Of a stretch of DNA of 23,545 bases, positions 16,221 to 23,355 are shown one piece after another. The notes beneath the pieces are model-generated. The model saw nothing but the letters and a program-made list of their open reading frames with translations. It ran no database searches and was not told the origin of the DNA. Both the position numbers and the translations under genes were made by a program. Every line of letters starts with the position of its first letter. Position 1 is the first letter of the stretch. The DNA is taken from the NCBI GenBank assembly GCA_964472545.1, contig CAYYNP010000152.1:1-23545 (forward strand), written 5' to 3'. The stretch comes from CAYYNP01 sp964472545 (GTDB taxonomy: Bacteria; Planctomycetota; Planctomycetia; Pirellulales; Thermoguttaceae).

Positions 16221-17741
16221 TCAACGAAAGGCCATCAGCGCCTCGTCGGCCCGGACGTAGAGGCTGTTGCGATCCATCGCCGGCGTGGCCGCCACGGGGG
16301 CATTGAGGTCGGCTTGATGGGTGATCGTGAACTCGTCGCCGCATTCGACGACCGTGAGCATTCCCCGGTTGGAAACGAGGATCAAGTGGCCGTCGGCCAT
16401 TATCGGTGAGGCGCTGTATTGCCCCGAGGCTCCCATCCGCTCGCGGTAGATCATCTCGCCGGTGTCGGTGTCTACGCAACTGAGCACTCCGCCCGAGCGG
16501 ACCAGATAGAGCCGGCCGGCGTGAAACACGGGCGAGGGGATCTCCGGAATGCCGCGTCGCAAATTCCAGCGTACGTGAGTATCGGTGACGTCGCCGCTCC
16601 CCCCGGGGCGAATCGCGGCCAGGTTGGGCTGACCCGCGCCGACTCGCATATCGGCCGTGAACTCTTCCTTCGTCCAGAAGCCGTCCTTGTTCTTGTCTTT
16701 CCAGTCGAAGATACGCTCTTGTTGCCCCTTTCGGTGGCCCGGGTCGTGCGACAACGGCATGCCGAATCCCGGATGGCCGGGCGGGAGCTCGGGGCGAAAC
16801 GGCAAGGTGAAGTCTTTCGTGATTTCGTCGCGCCCGACGCGGCCGTCGCGATTGCGGTCGAAATGGAGCATGGCCGCCCAAAACGGTTCCGGGTCCAACT
16901 CCACGTCGCCGCGGCCGCCTTGCATCGACACGGAAACGAAAAGCTGCCCGTCGCCCGCCACCGGAACGGCGATCGGTTCGCGTGAAAAACCGCCGACGTG
17001 CCATCGTTCCTCGCCGCTTTGCGGCGCGTAGCCGTAAACGCGTCCATTGCCGAGCACGACCAGATCGGTTCCGGCCTCGTGTTTCCAGATCATCGGACTG
17101 GACCAAGCGCCGCGACTGTAGGGGCGCGGCGTTTCCCAAACAGACTCTCCCGTCGCGGTATCCAGGGCAACGACCTTCGATCGACTCAAGCGGCTTTCGG
17201 GCAGGTTGGTGTCGTCGTCCAACAGCAGGATCAGCCTCCCGTCGTGCAAGATCGGCGACGTCGCCACGCCGTACATGCTCTTGGGCGCGGGAAGCGGCTT
17301 CTTCCATTGTTGATTGCCTTCGTGGTCGTAGCACAGCAATCCGTAGGAGCCGAAGTAGACGCAGACGTGGCTCTGGTCAACGCAAGGCGTCGACGCGGCG
17401 ACGCTGTTTGCGGCGTGAACTGGCTGCAGCGGCACTTCCGGAGCAAGCCGTTTCCAAAGGACCCGCCCCGACGTTGCCTCGATAGCCACGGTAGCCAGCC
17501 GTCCGTCTGCCACGCCGGTCACGAAGATGCGGTCCTCCCAAAGGACCGGCGACGACTTGCCCGGCGGCAGCGGCGTTCTCCATGCCGGATGATCGGCGGC
17601 GATCGCCAGCGGCGGTTGGCACCCGGCGGCCGTGCCGGTGGCGTTCGGTCCGCGAAACTGGTTCCAGTGGACGGTATCCGTCTCTGCGGCGCGAGAGCAC
17701 GTTCCCAGCATCAGGAGCAGAAGCAACGTGGCCGATCTCAT
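16221..17741 (-). CDS. Secreted PQQ-like beta-propeller protein with two embedded EF-hands
   Basis: The 506-aa protein starts at ATG 17741 with GGAGG 5 nt upstream; an ATG four codons earlier lacks a site. A signal peptide (MRSATLLLLLMLGTCSRA) is followed by WNQFRGPNATG, the usual opening of planctomycete PQQ-like propellers. Blade motifs follow: SSPVLWEDRIFVTG, SYGLLCYDHEGNQQWKKPLP, SPILHDGRLILLLDDDT and, after the insertion, SPVFHAGRLYLVRSGGVLSC. Between blades lie two complete calcium loops, DRNRDGRVGRDE (residues 295-306) and DKNKDGFWTKEE (349-360). The propeller does not prove PQQ binding: many members are WD-like scaffolds. It is the second gene of an operon, 40 nt after the triple-DUF1080 gene, and may bind calcium at the cell surface (inference). 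Confidence 0.92.
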   Translation of the reverse strand: MRSATLLLLLMLGTCSRAAETDTVHWNQFRGPNATGTAAGCQPPLAIAADHPAWRTPLPPGKSSPVLWEDRIFVTGVADGRLATVAIEATSGRVLWKRLAPEVPLQPVHAANSVAASTPCVDQSHVCVYFGSYGLLCYDHEGNQQWKKPLPAPKSMYGVATSPILHDGRLILLLDDDTNLPESRLSRSKVVALDTATGESVWETPRPYSRGAWSSPMIWKHEAGTDLVVLGNGRVYGYAPQSGEERWHVGGFSREPIAVPVAGDGQLFVSVSMQGGRGDVELDPEPFWAAMLHFDRNRDGRVGRDEITKDFTLPFRPELPPGHPGFGMPLSHDPGHRKGQQERIFDWKDKNKDGFWTKEEFTADMRVGAGQPNLAAIRPGGSGDVTDTHVRWNLRRGIPEIPSPVFHAGRLYLVRSGGVLSCVDTDTGEMIYRERMGASGQYSASPIMADGHLILVSNRGMLTVVECGDEFTITHQADLNAPVAATPAMDRNSLYVRADEALMAFR

Positions 17742-17781
17742 GGAATCCTCCATAACAGCACGACGATGGTAAACTGGCGGG

Positions 17782-20118
17782 TCATTTCACGTTCTCGACC
17801 ACGTACTGGAGGATCTTCACGAACGACGCACCCCGATTGGGCATGTCGGGATCGATCCTCTCCTTCTCTGTCCAGAGTTGTCCGAGCCGCACGCGCTGCG
17901 AAGTGCTGAACTTGGCGATCTGCCGGTCGACGTACGGTTGGTGGGTTGCCGGGGCGTATCCCTCGGGCAAATCACTCTTGTCGATCCGGGCCAGCAGTTC
18001 CCGGTCGGGCGAGGCAGGCGGCTTGCGGTTTGTGGCCCCATTCTCCGGAGGTGTGGCCTGGCCGTCAACCGCATCCGGATCGAGTTCCTTGACGTAGATA
18101 TTGCGGTATTCGATCGGGCAAGGGTTCTCCGCGCCGAGGTTGTCGCCGTGTACCACGATATGCTTCTGCAGCCGAATCGGGGCCGGCTCCATGTTCAGCA
18201 TCCAGTCGTGATACTCGAAGTTCTCGTAGAGCACCTCGCCGTCAAACTCGGCCGAAAGCGTCCGGCCCCGTACGGTCAGCTTAACGGTATGCCAGACTCC
18301 GACTTTCGGGTCGATGTGCCGCACGTGTGGTTTCTCTTCTTCGGTGAGCCCGACTTTCTTGGCCGTCTCCTTCGGCAGGAAATAGTAGCTTTCCAGGTGT
18401 CCCATGCCGCCTTTGGAGCGCAGGTTGAACTGTTCCTGGTCGCCGAAGCCCGGGATCTCCGGGATCAGCCGGCGAAAGTTGATGCCGCTGTCGGAGATGG
18501 TCGGCATGCGGAAATCGAGCATCAGTACGAAATCCCGGTAGTGTTTCTTCGTTGCCAGACACGCGCCCCATTGCTCGATCAGTCCCGGCGACTTGAGCAC
18601 GCCGTCCTCGATCGACCAATACTCTTTGACCATCGGCGGCGTGTGCCAGCCGGTGAGGTCCTTGCCGTTGAACAGCGCCGTGAAACCCTCCGGCGGCACG
18701 TTTGGCCCCGGCGGCACGGCAGCCTCAGACGCATCGATCTCCTTGATGAAGACGTTGCGGAACTCGATCGGACACGGGTTCTTCTCGCCCGGTTTGTCGC
18801 CGTCGATAAAGCGATGCTTCTGAAGCCGGATCGCATTGGGTTCCGTGCTGAGAATCCCCTCCGGATACTCGAAGCGGTCGAGAATCACCTCGCCGTCGAG
18901 TTCGGCCGTCAGCGTCTTGCCGACCACGGTCAGCTTGACGGTATGCCAGGCGCCAATTTCCGGATCGACGTGTTTGATCTTGGGAAGCTGGTCGTCGGTC
19001 AGCTTCATGTCCTCCGGCAGGAAGTGGAGGCTCTCCAGGTTCCCCATGCCGCCCTTGGATCGAATGTTAAACTGCTCGGCGTCGCCGATCTTCCCGAGCA
19101 TCCGCGGAGCCAGATTGCGGAAGTGGATTCCGCTGTCCGACGTGGCCGGCATACGGAAATCGACCATCAGCACGTAGTCCCGGAACTCTTTCTCGGTGAC
19201 CAGATCCGCGCCCCACTCTTCGAGCAGCCCGGGCGACTTCAGCACACCGTCCTCGATCGACCACATCTGCCGGACCTTCGGATGGACGCGCCAGCCGGTG
19301 AGGTCCTCGCCGTTAAACAGGGCCGTGAAACCGGCGGGCGGTACGTTGAGCTTCGTCTCTTCACCTGCCGTGAACGGCTTGATGCGAACGTTGCGCACGG
19401 CGATCGGCCCGTAATCGCCCTGGATGATGATCGGCCCGCGGGGATGCTGCTTGCGATCCCAGTTCGTGCCGCAGGCGTACGGCACGTCGTGGTTCTCTTG
19501 GATGACCTGGCCGTTGTGCACCACCCGGACGAAGTTGGCGTGGGCCGTCTTCTTTCCGTCCTCGTCGAATCGAGGCGACTTGAAGATGATGTTCAACGAC
19601 TGCCACTGGCCCGCCGGCTTGGCCGCGTTGACTCTCGGCGGGGAGCCCTCGTCGATGTGGTGATAGGTCGGCTGGGCTTCCGCCCGGGGATAGATCCCGC
19701 CGCAGTGGCCGGCGGTGGGCTTTTCGATGCCGTGGCTGTCGAGGATCTGGATCTCGTAGTTGCCGTGGAAGATCACACCGGAGTTGGAACCCTTGGCGAC
19801 CATGAACTCCAGGTAGATTTCGACGTCGACGAACGTCTGCTTGGTGACCAGGCTCTTGGCCCGGCCAGCCGTGCCGTTGATCAACACACCGGCTCCCGGT
19901 TTGCCGGCCAGACCGCGGGGATTGTCCGGATCGAGCATCGCATCGCCGGCGATGTACCAATCGCCGGTCGGCTGGTGCCAGGCGGCGAAGATGTCCTCGG
20001 CTGCGGCCGAAGGCTGGCCCTCCTCGGCGGCCGTGGCGGCCCATCCGGACGACAATAACATTGCCGCTGCCAGCAGTCCGATCGCTCGAATTGTCAGATA
20101 TGACCCGTTGTTTGCCAT
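17782..20118 (-). CDS. Secreted protein with three tandem DUF1080 domains
   Basis: The 778-aa protein starts at ATG 20118 (AGGGA about 10 nt upstream; signal peptide residues 1-31 ending ATAAEE). An 85-codon in-frame extension upstream has no ribosome site. Domain 1 (~40-250) is of the short type: SNSGVIFHGNYEIQILDSHG, CGGIYPRAEAQPTYH, KSPRFDEDGK. Domains 2 (~257-470) and 3 (~471-685) are close copies of one another: NVPPAGFTALFNGEDLTGW and NVPPEGFTALFNGKDLTGW, WSIEDGVLKSPGL in both, SDSGIHFR/SDSGINFR, RSKGGMG in both, and NPCPIEFRN/NPCPIEYRN. The tail (~690-778) has QRVRLGQLWTEKERIDPDMP then NRGASFVKILQYV, a C-terminal module I have seen in planctomycete secreted proteins. The family acts on 3-keto-glycosides; multiple copies may give avidity or distinct specificities (inference). 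Confidence 0.93.
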   Translation of the reverse strand: MANNGSYLTIRAIGLLAAAMLLSSGWAATAAEEGQPSAAAEDIFAAWHQPTGDWYIAGDAMLDPDNPRGLAGKPGAGVLINGTAGRAKSLVTKQTFVDVEIYLEFMVAKGSNSGVIFHGNYEIQILDSHGIEKPTAGHCGGIYPRAEAQPTYHHIDEGSPPRVNAAKPAGQWQSLNIIFKSPRFDEDGKKTAHANFVRVVHNGQVIQENHDVPYACGTNWDRKQHPRGPIIIQGDYGPIAVRNVRIKPFTAGEETKLNVPPAGFTALFNGEDLTGWRVHPKVRQMWSIEDGVLKSPGLLEEWGADLVTEKEFRDYVLMVDFRMPATSDSGIHFRNLAPRMLGKIGDAEQFNIRSKGGMGNLESLHFLPEDMKLTDDQLPKIKHVDPEIGAWHTVKLTVVGKTLTAELDGEVILDRFEYPEGILSTEPNAIRLQKHRFIDGDKPGEKNPCPIEFRNVFIKEIDASEAAVPPGPNVPPEGFTALFNGKDLTGWHTPPMVKEYWSIEDGVLKSPGLIEQWGACLATKKHYRDFVLMLDFRMPTISDSGINFRRLIPEIPGFGDQEQFNLRSKGGMGHLESYYFLPKETAKKVGLTEEEKPHVRHIDPKVGVWHTVKLTVRGRTLSAEFDGEVLYENFEYHDWMLNMEPAPIRLQKHIVVHGDNLGAENPCPIEYRNIYVKELDPDAVDGQATPPENGATNRKPPASPDRELLARIDKSDLPEGYAPATHQPYVDRQIAKFSTSQRVRLGQLWTEKERIDPDMPNRGASFVKILQYVVENVK

Positions 20119-20549
20119 TTTCGACTTTCCCTTCTCTTGGTTCTCTCGATATGCTCCTGGAATATCCCGGTGAAAACCGCCTTCATCGGGTTCAACCGCT
20201 CCCAGCCTAGTCCAGGGCATGGCATTCTGCAAATCGCTCAGCGCGCTTGCCTGACGTCTGATTCGTGTCGGCGTGCGGTCGTGGCGGCGCTGCCTCTGTT
20301 TCCAGCAACGATGAGAACACCACCCCGAAGGTGGCGTAGCAGCTTCCCCTTGGTCTACTAGAATTCGCCGCAACGCAACACGGCGTGCGGGTTTTGGTGG
20401 GATGATCGAAGTCTGCGCGGTGGTTCGCGGCTTGGAAGTATGGTAGCTGGTCGCCGCCCGGTAAAGAGCCGGCTTGCACGTTCCACCACGCCCACGTATC
20501 CTAGCGACATCAGGACAACTCCCCCCGAGTTTCCCGGAGGACCGCGACG
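20119..20549. other. 431-nt divergent intergenic region
   Basis: This lies between the minus-strand triple-DUF1080 operon and the plus-strand isomerase-ThuA pair, and must carry promoters for both. No gene, tRNA or repeat was recognised. A small dyad CCACC-CCGAA-GGTGG occupies 20320-20334. GGAGG at 20536-20540 is the ribosome site of the gene at 20550. Confidence 0.5.
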
Positions 20550-21395
20550 ATGATCGAATTGGGCATGCACACCGACAACTGGCGACCGCTGAGCGGCAGC
20601 TTCGAGACCGCGTGCGAGTCGGCGGTGAAGTACCAACTTCAGCATATCGAGTTCGCCGTGATCCACGGACAGAACTTCATCCAGGCGATGGGCTACGATC
20701 CGGCGATTTCGCTGCAGTCGAACCCGCGGGCGCTGCGGCGGTATCTCGACGAGAAGGGGCTGGCCGTTTCGCAGATCGACGGGTCGTATCCGTTGATGGG
20801 GCCGGACGGCTCGACGTTCGGCGTGCAGTACGTGCAGCAGTCGATCCGCTTTGCCGCCGAGATCGGGTGTCCGATGGTCGATACGGTCGACGGGGCCTTC
20901 GAGATCGAGGGGCTCGGCAAGGAAGAGGTCTTTCGGATCACCTGCGACAACTACCGCCAGTGTCTGCCCTGGGCCGAAGACTACGACGTGATCATCAACG
21001 TCGAGCCGCACGGCCCCTACACCACCGACGGCGAGTTCATGCAGCGGCTGTTCGACTACTTCGACTCGGAGTACCTGCGGTTCAACATGGACACCGGCAA
21101 CGCGTTCATCTCAGGGCTCGATCCGGTGGCCTACATCAAGCAGTTTCGCAAGTACCTTTCGCACGCCCACATCAAGGACGTCAGCGAGGGACTGGCCGCG
21201 GCGGTTCGCGGCGAAGAAACGGGCATCGCCACCAGCGAAGTTCCCATCGGCGGCGGCGTGAACGCCGAGAACATCAAAGGCTGCATCGAATTCCTCAAGG
21301 AAACCGATTGGAGCGGGGCCATCTCGATCGAGTGCTTCGGCTCCGACGAGAACATCGGCAAGAGCGTCGAATACCTGCGTGGACTGCTGGCGTAG
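20550..21395 (+). CDS. Cytosolic sugar phosphate isomerase/epimerase (AP endonuclease 2-like TIM barrel)
   Basis: The 281-aa protein has no signal peptide. GGAGG lies 9 nt before the ATG. The fold is the PF01261 TIM barrel with a canonical divalent-metal set: E152 in NVEPHG, D181 in MDTGN, H207 in HAHIKD and E261 in SIECFG. Family members isomerise, epimerise or dehydrate keto-sugars (for example ketose 3-epimerases and inosose-type enzymes); the substrate cannot be told from sequence. It is the only enzyme in the glycan part of the window that is predicted to stay in the cytoplasm, so it probably acts on imported keto-sugar products (inference). The ThuA-like gene follows after 68 nt on the same strand. 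Confidence 0.93.
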   Translation: MIELGMHTDNWRPLSGSFETACESAVKYQLQHIEFAVIHGQNFIQAMGYDPAISLQSNPRALRRYLDEKGLAVSQIDGSYPLMGPDGSTFGVQYVQQSIRFAAEIGCPMVDTVDGAFEIEGLGKEEVFRITCDNYRQCLPWAEDYDVIINVEPHGPYTTDGEFMQRLFDYFDSEYLRFNMDTGNAFISGLDPVAYIKQFRKYLSHAHIKDVSEGLAAAVRGEETGIATSEVPIGGGVNAENIKGCIEFLKETDWSGAISIECFGSDENIGKSVEYLRGLLA

Positions 21396-21463
21396 CCGCG
21401 CCAGGGGCGGGCAGAGCCCGCGCACCGTCGCACACTAACGATCCCCTAACCCGGAAACTCGAC

Positions 21464-22213
21464 ATGAAGCCCCTCATCGCGACTCTCACGATCCTGGCAA
21501 CTCTCGTCGCCGCCACGACGCTCTGCGCTGCAGCACCGGACGACGCGAAAGACACGGCAACGATCCGCGTTCTGCTGGTCACCGGCGTCGATCATCCCGG
21601 CCATCGTTGGCAACAAACGGGGCCCGTGTTGCGCGACTTGCTGCAACAGGACAAACGACTCAAGGTCGAGATCGTCGAGAAGCCGGAGGTGCTGGGGACC
21701 GACGCCCTGTTCGACTACGATCTGCTCTTCCTGCACTTCAAGAACTACAAGCCGTTGGCCAATCAGGCGCAGGCGAAAGAGAACTTGGTGAAGTTTGTTA
21801 AACAAGGCAAAGGACTAGTGGCGTTTCACTTTGCCTGTGGGGCGTTTGAAGACTGGCCCGAGTTCGGCGATCTGGTCGGCAAAGTCTGGGACAGAAAGAC
21901 CGGACACGACCCGCGAGGGCCGTTTTCGGTGAAGATCGTCGACCGCGAACACGCGATCACGCGCGGAATGGACGATTTCCAGGCCGACGACGAACTCTAC
22001 ATCTGTCTGATCGGCGAGAAGCCCGTGCAAGTGCTGGCCACGGCGCGGTCGAAGGTCACCGGCAAGGACCATCCGATGGCTTTTGTGCTCTCCTTCGGCA
22101 AGGGGCGCGTGTTTCATACGCCGTTGGGCCACGATGTGAAGTCGATTCAGATGCCGGGGGTGGTCGAGTTGACGCGCCGCGGCTGTCTTTGGGCAGCGGG
22201 CCACCAGCCGTGA
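21464..22213 (+). CDS. Secreted ThuA-like protein (trehalose-utilisation family, class I glutamine amidotransferase-like fold)
   Basis: The 249-aa protein has a Sec signal peptide (MKPLIATLTILATLVAATTL, cleavage near CAAAPDD) and the ThuA domain (PF06283). Motifs are IRVLLVTGVDHPGHRWQQTG, FDYDLLFLHFKNY, KGLVAFHFACGAFEDWPEF, HAITRGMDDFQADDELYICL, HPMAFVLSFGKGRVFHTPLG and a closing RGCLWAAGH. Upstream in-frame sequence is open into the previous gene's region but contains no better start; the ribosome site (CCGGAAA) is weak. ThuA in rhizobia works beside ThuB, a Gfo/Idh/MocA protein, on 3-keto-trehalose, so its place near a Gfo/Idh/MocA gene and DUF1080 proteins fits keto-sugar handling. Biochemical function of secreted planctomycete ThuA proteins is not established. 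Confidence 0.92.
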   Translation: MKPLIATLTILATLVAATTLCAAAPDDAKDTATIRVLLVTGVDHPGHRWQQTGPVLRDLLQQDKRLKVEIVEKPEVLGTDALFDYDLLFLHFKNYKPLANQAQAKENLVKFVKQGKGLVAFHFACGAFEDWPEFGDLVGKVWDRKTGHDPRGPFSVKIVDREHAITRGMDDFQADDELYICLIGEKPVQVLATARSKVTGKDHPMAFVLSFGKGRVFHTPLGHDVKSIQMPGVVELTRRGCLWAAGHQP

Positions 22214-22366
22214 GCACGCGATTCCGCTACGTGTGCGGTCGACATGCTCGTTGCATTTGAGAGTCACAACTTGGTTGCGAGCGCTCGTTCGAAGTCGATG
22301 CGCAGCATGCCGATCCGCGGCGCATTCCTAGGAACACGCGTCTTGAAGCACCGTTCTTACCAAGAA

Positions 22367-22392
22367 ATCTCGCGATTGCGAAGATTTTTTTT
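22367..22392 (+). terminator. Candidate intrinsic terminator downstream of the ThuA-like gene
   Basis: ATCT-CGC (22367-22373) pairs with GCG-AGAT (22378-22380 and 22382-22385) around a GATT loop with one bulged A, followed by a run of eight T (22385-22392). It sits 150 nt after the ThuA stop. The stem is short, so confidence is modest. Confidence 0.35.
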
Positions 22393-23239
22393 CGGCCCGC
22401 GCAACGAGGCGCAGCGAATGCGTTTCACGGTGTTGAATCGGCAACGGCAACGCGCACCAACGGCCTATCGACTCGCGATCGAGACGCGCTGGGACTTACG
22501 TTTCTCGAAGCGTCTAAGCGTCGGCGATACGGCTGCGACCGGATGCTCCATCGGCCACGATTTCGCCGACAATCGGCACGGCGTGCAAGCTTACCGGCCA
22601 TGCCTCTCACTAGGTGCTGAGTCTCTTCAATGCGCGATGTATTTTCCCTTCCGCGCCCCACTTCTCCGTCCACGAACGGCCGTCGGGCGATCTGTTTGCG
22701 CGCATGAACATCTGGCATAACCCCTTGCGCAAAAGTAGTTTACGAAAGTGCCCACGTTGGTGTCGGCCATCGGCGCATGAACGCGTTGCACTACAAAGCG
22801 CCTTGGTTGATGTGTAACGCACCGCGGTTGGCGAGGCCGCCTGTGTTGCGATTGAAACGGTCCGTCAGCGCGATCTGAACGAAGCGCCGTCGCCGCGCAG
22901 CACGATACGAAAATCGCCCCTTTGCAACGGCAGTCGTGCGTGCCGGGCGCGCTGGCGGCGGTAGTTGATCAGCATGGTCTGGGTGGGACAAATCGCACGC
23001 CGCCGAAGTCCTCCGACGCGCGGCTGAAAGGTACGTTGCGCGCGTCGCGATGAGGCCCAACAACACAGAAAGAGAGCGCCGAACGTCGAATTGTACTTGC
23101 AATCTTCTTGGAATTTCGTAGGATCAAGGAGACTTAGGGACGATGAATGTCCCTGGCAAGCTAAAGCCTTCTGGGTGAAGCAAGGATTCGATGAACCAGG
23201 ACGTAAACGAACGGCGACTTCTTACGGCGATTGTGCCGA

Positions 23240-23252
23240 CGACATGATGTCG
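23240..23252. promoter_or_regulatory. 13-nt perfect dyad, possible operator
   Basis: CGACAT-G-ATGTCG is a perfect 6+1+6 inverted repeat about 100 nt upstream of the Lys-rich gene. It could be a regulator site, but a chance dyad of this size is plausible. Confidence 0.15.
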
Positions 23253-23274
23253 ACGCGTTCGTTCTTATGTTTCG

Positions 23275-23330
23275 GGGCAATCGGCCGGTTGGATTTCGGC
23301 CCCAGCCCGAACCGTACCGGATGATTGCCC
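23275..23330 (+). promoter_or_regulatory. Long imperfect hairpin in the leader of the Lys-rich gene
   Basis: GGGCAATC (23275-23282) pairs with GATTGCCC (23323-23330). After a 2x2 mismatch, CCGGT (23285-23289) pairs with ACCGG (23316-23320). Further in, TTCGG (23295-23299) pairs with CCGAA (23307-23311) around a 7-nt loop. The base of the hairpin ends 13 nt before the ribosome site GGAGG (23344-23348). With no T-run after it, an mRNA-leader role (stability or translational control) is more likely than termination. Confidence 0.45.
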
Positions 23331-23355
23331 GATTCGTTAGTTAGGAGGACGTGCG

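Larger units (their letters stand above)
22214..23355. other. 1.14-kb gene-poor region
   Basis: No recognisable gene on either strand. The open frames present (for example 22244-22720 plus and 22791-23102 minus) have Arg/Ser-rich, motif-free translations and no ribosome sites. No tRNA or IS element was seen. Structure-like elements are annotated separately: a terminator candidate at 22367-22392, a dyad at 23240-23252 and a long hairpin at 23275-23330. A weak sigma-70-like pair, TTGCAA (23097-23102) and TAGGAT (23119-23124) with a 16-nt spacer, lies about 230 nt before the Lys-rich gene. Confidence 0.5.

Noticed and set aside
17878..20058. 726-codon open frame on the plus strand, antisense to the triple-DUF1080 gene
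   Set aside because: Its translation has no domain motifs and is the GC-skewed mirror of a well-supported gene; no ribosome site.
20119..20373. 85-codon N-terminal extension of the triple-DUF1080 protein
   Set aside because: Basic, motif-free sequence before an obvious signal peptide starting at 20118; no ribosome site at the upstream ATG.
20474..22213. 579-codon frame running through the isomerase into the ThuA gene
   Set aside because: The first ~330 codons are out of frame with the isomerase and Arg-rich. The real ThuA gene starts at 21464, where a signal peptide begins.
23091..23324. Small plus-strand open frame of 77 codons
   Set aside because: It has no ribosome site or recognisable motif and runs into the hairpin ahead of the Lys-rich gene.
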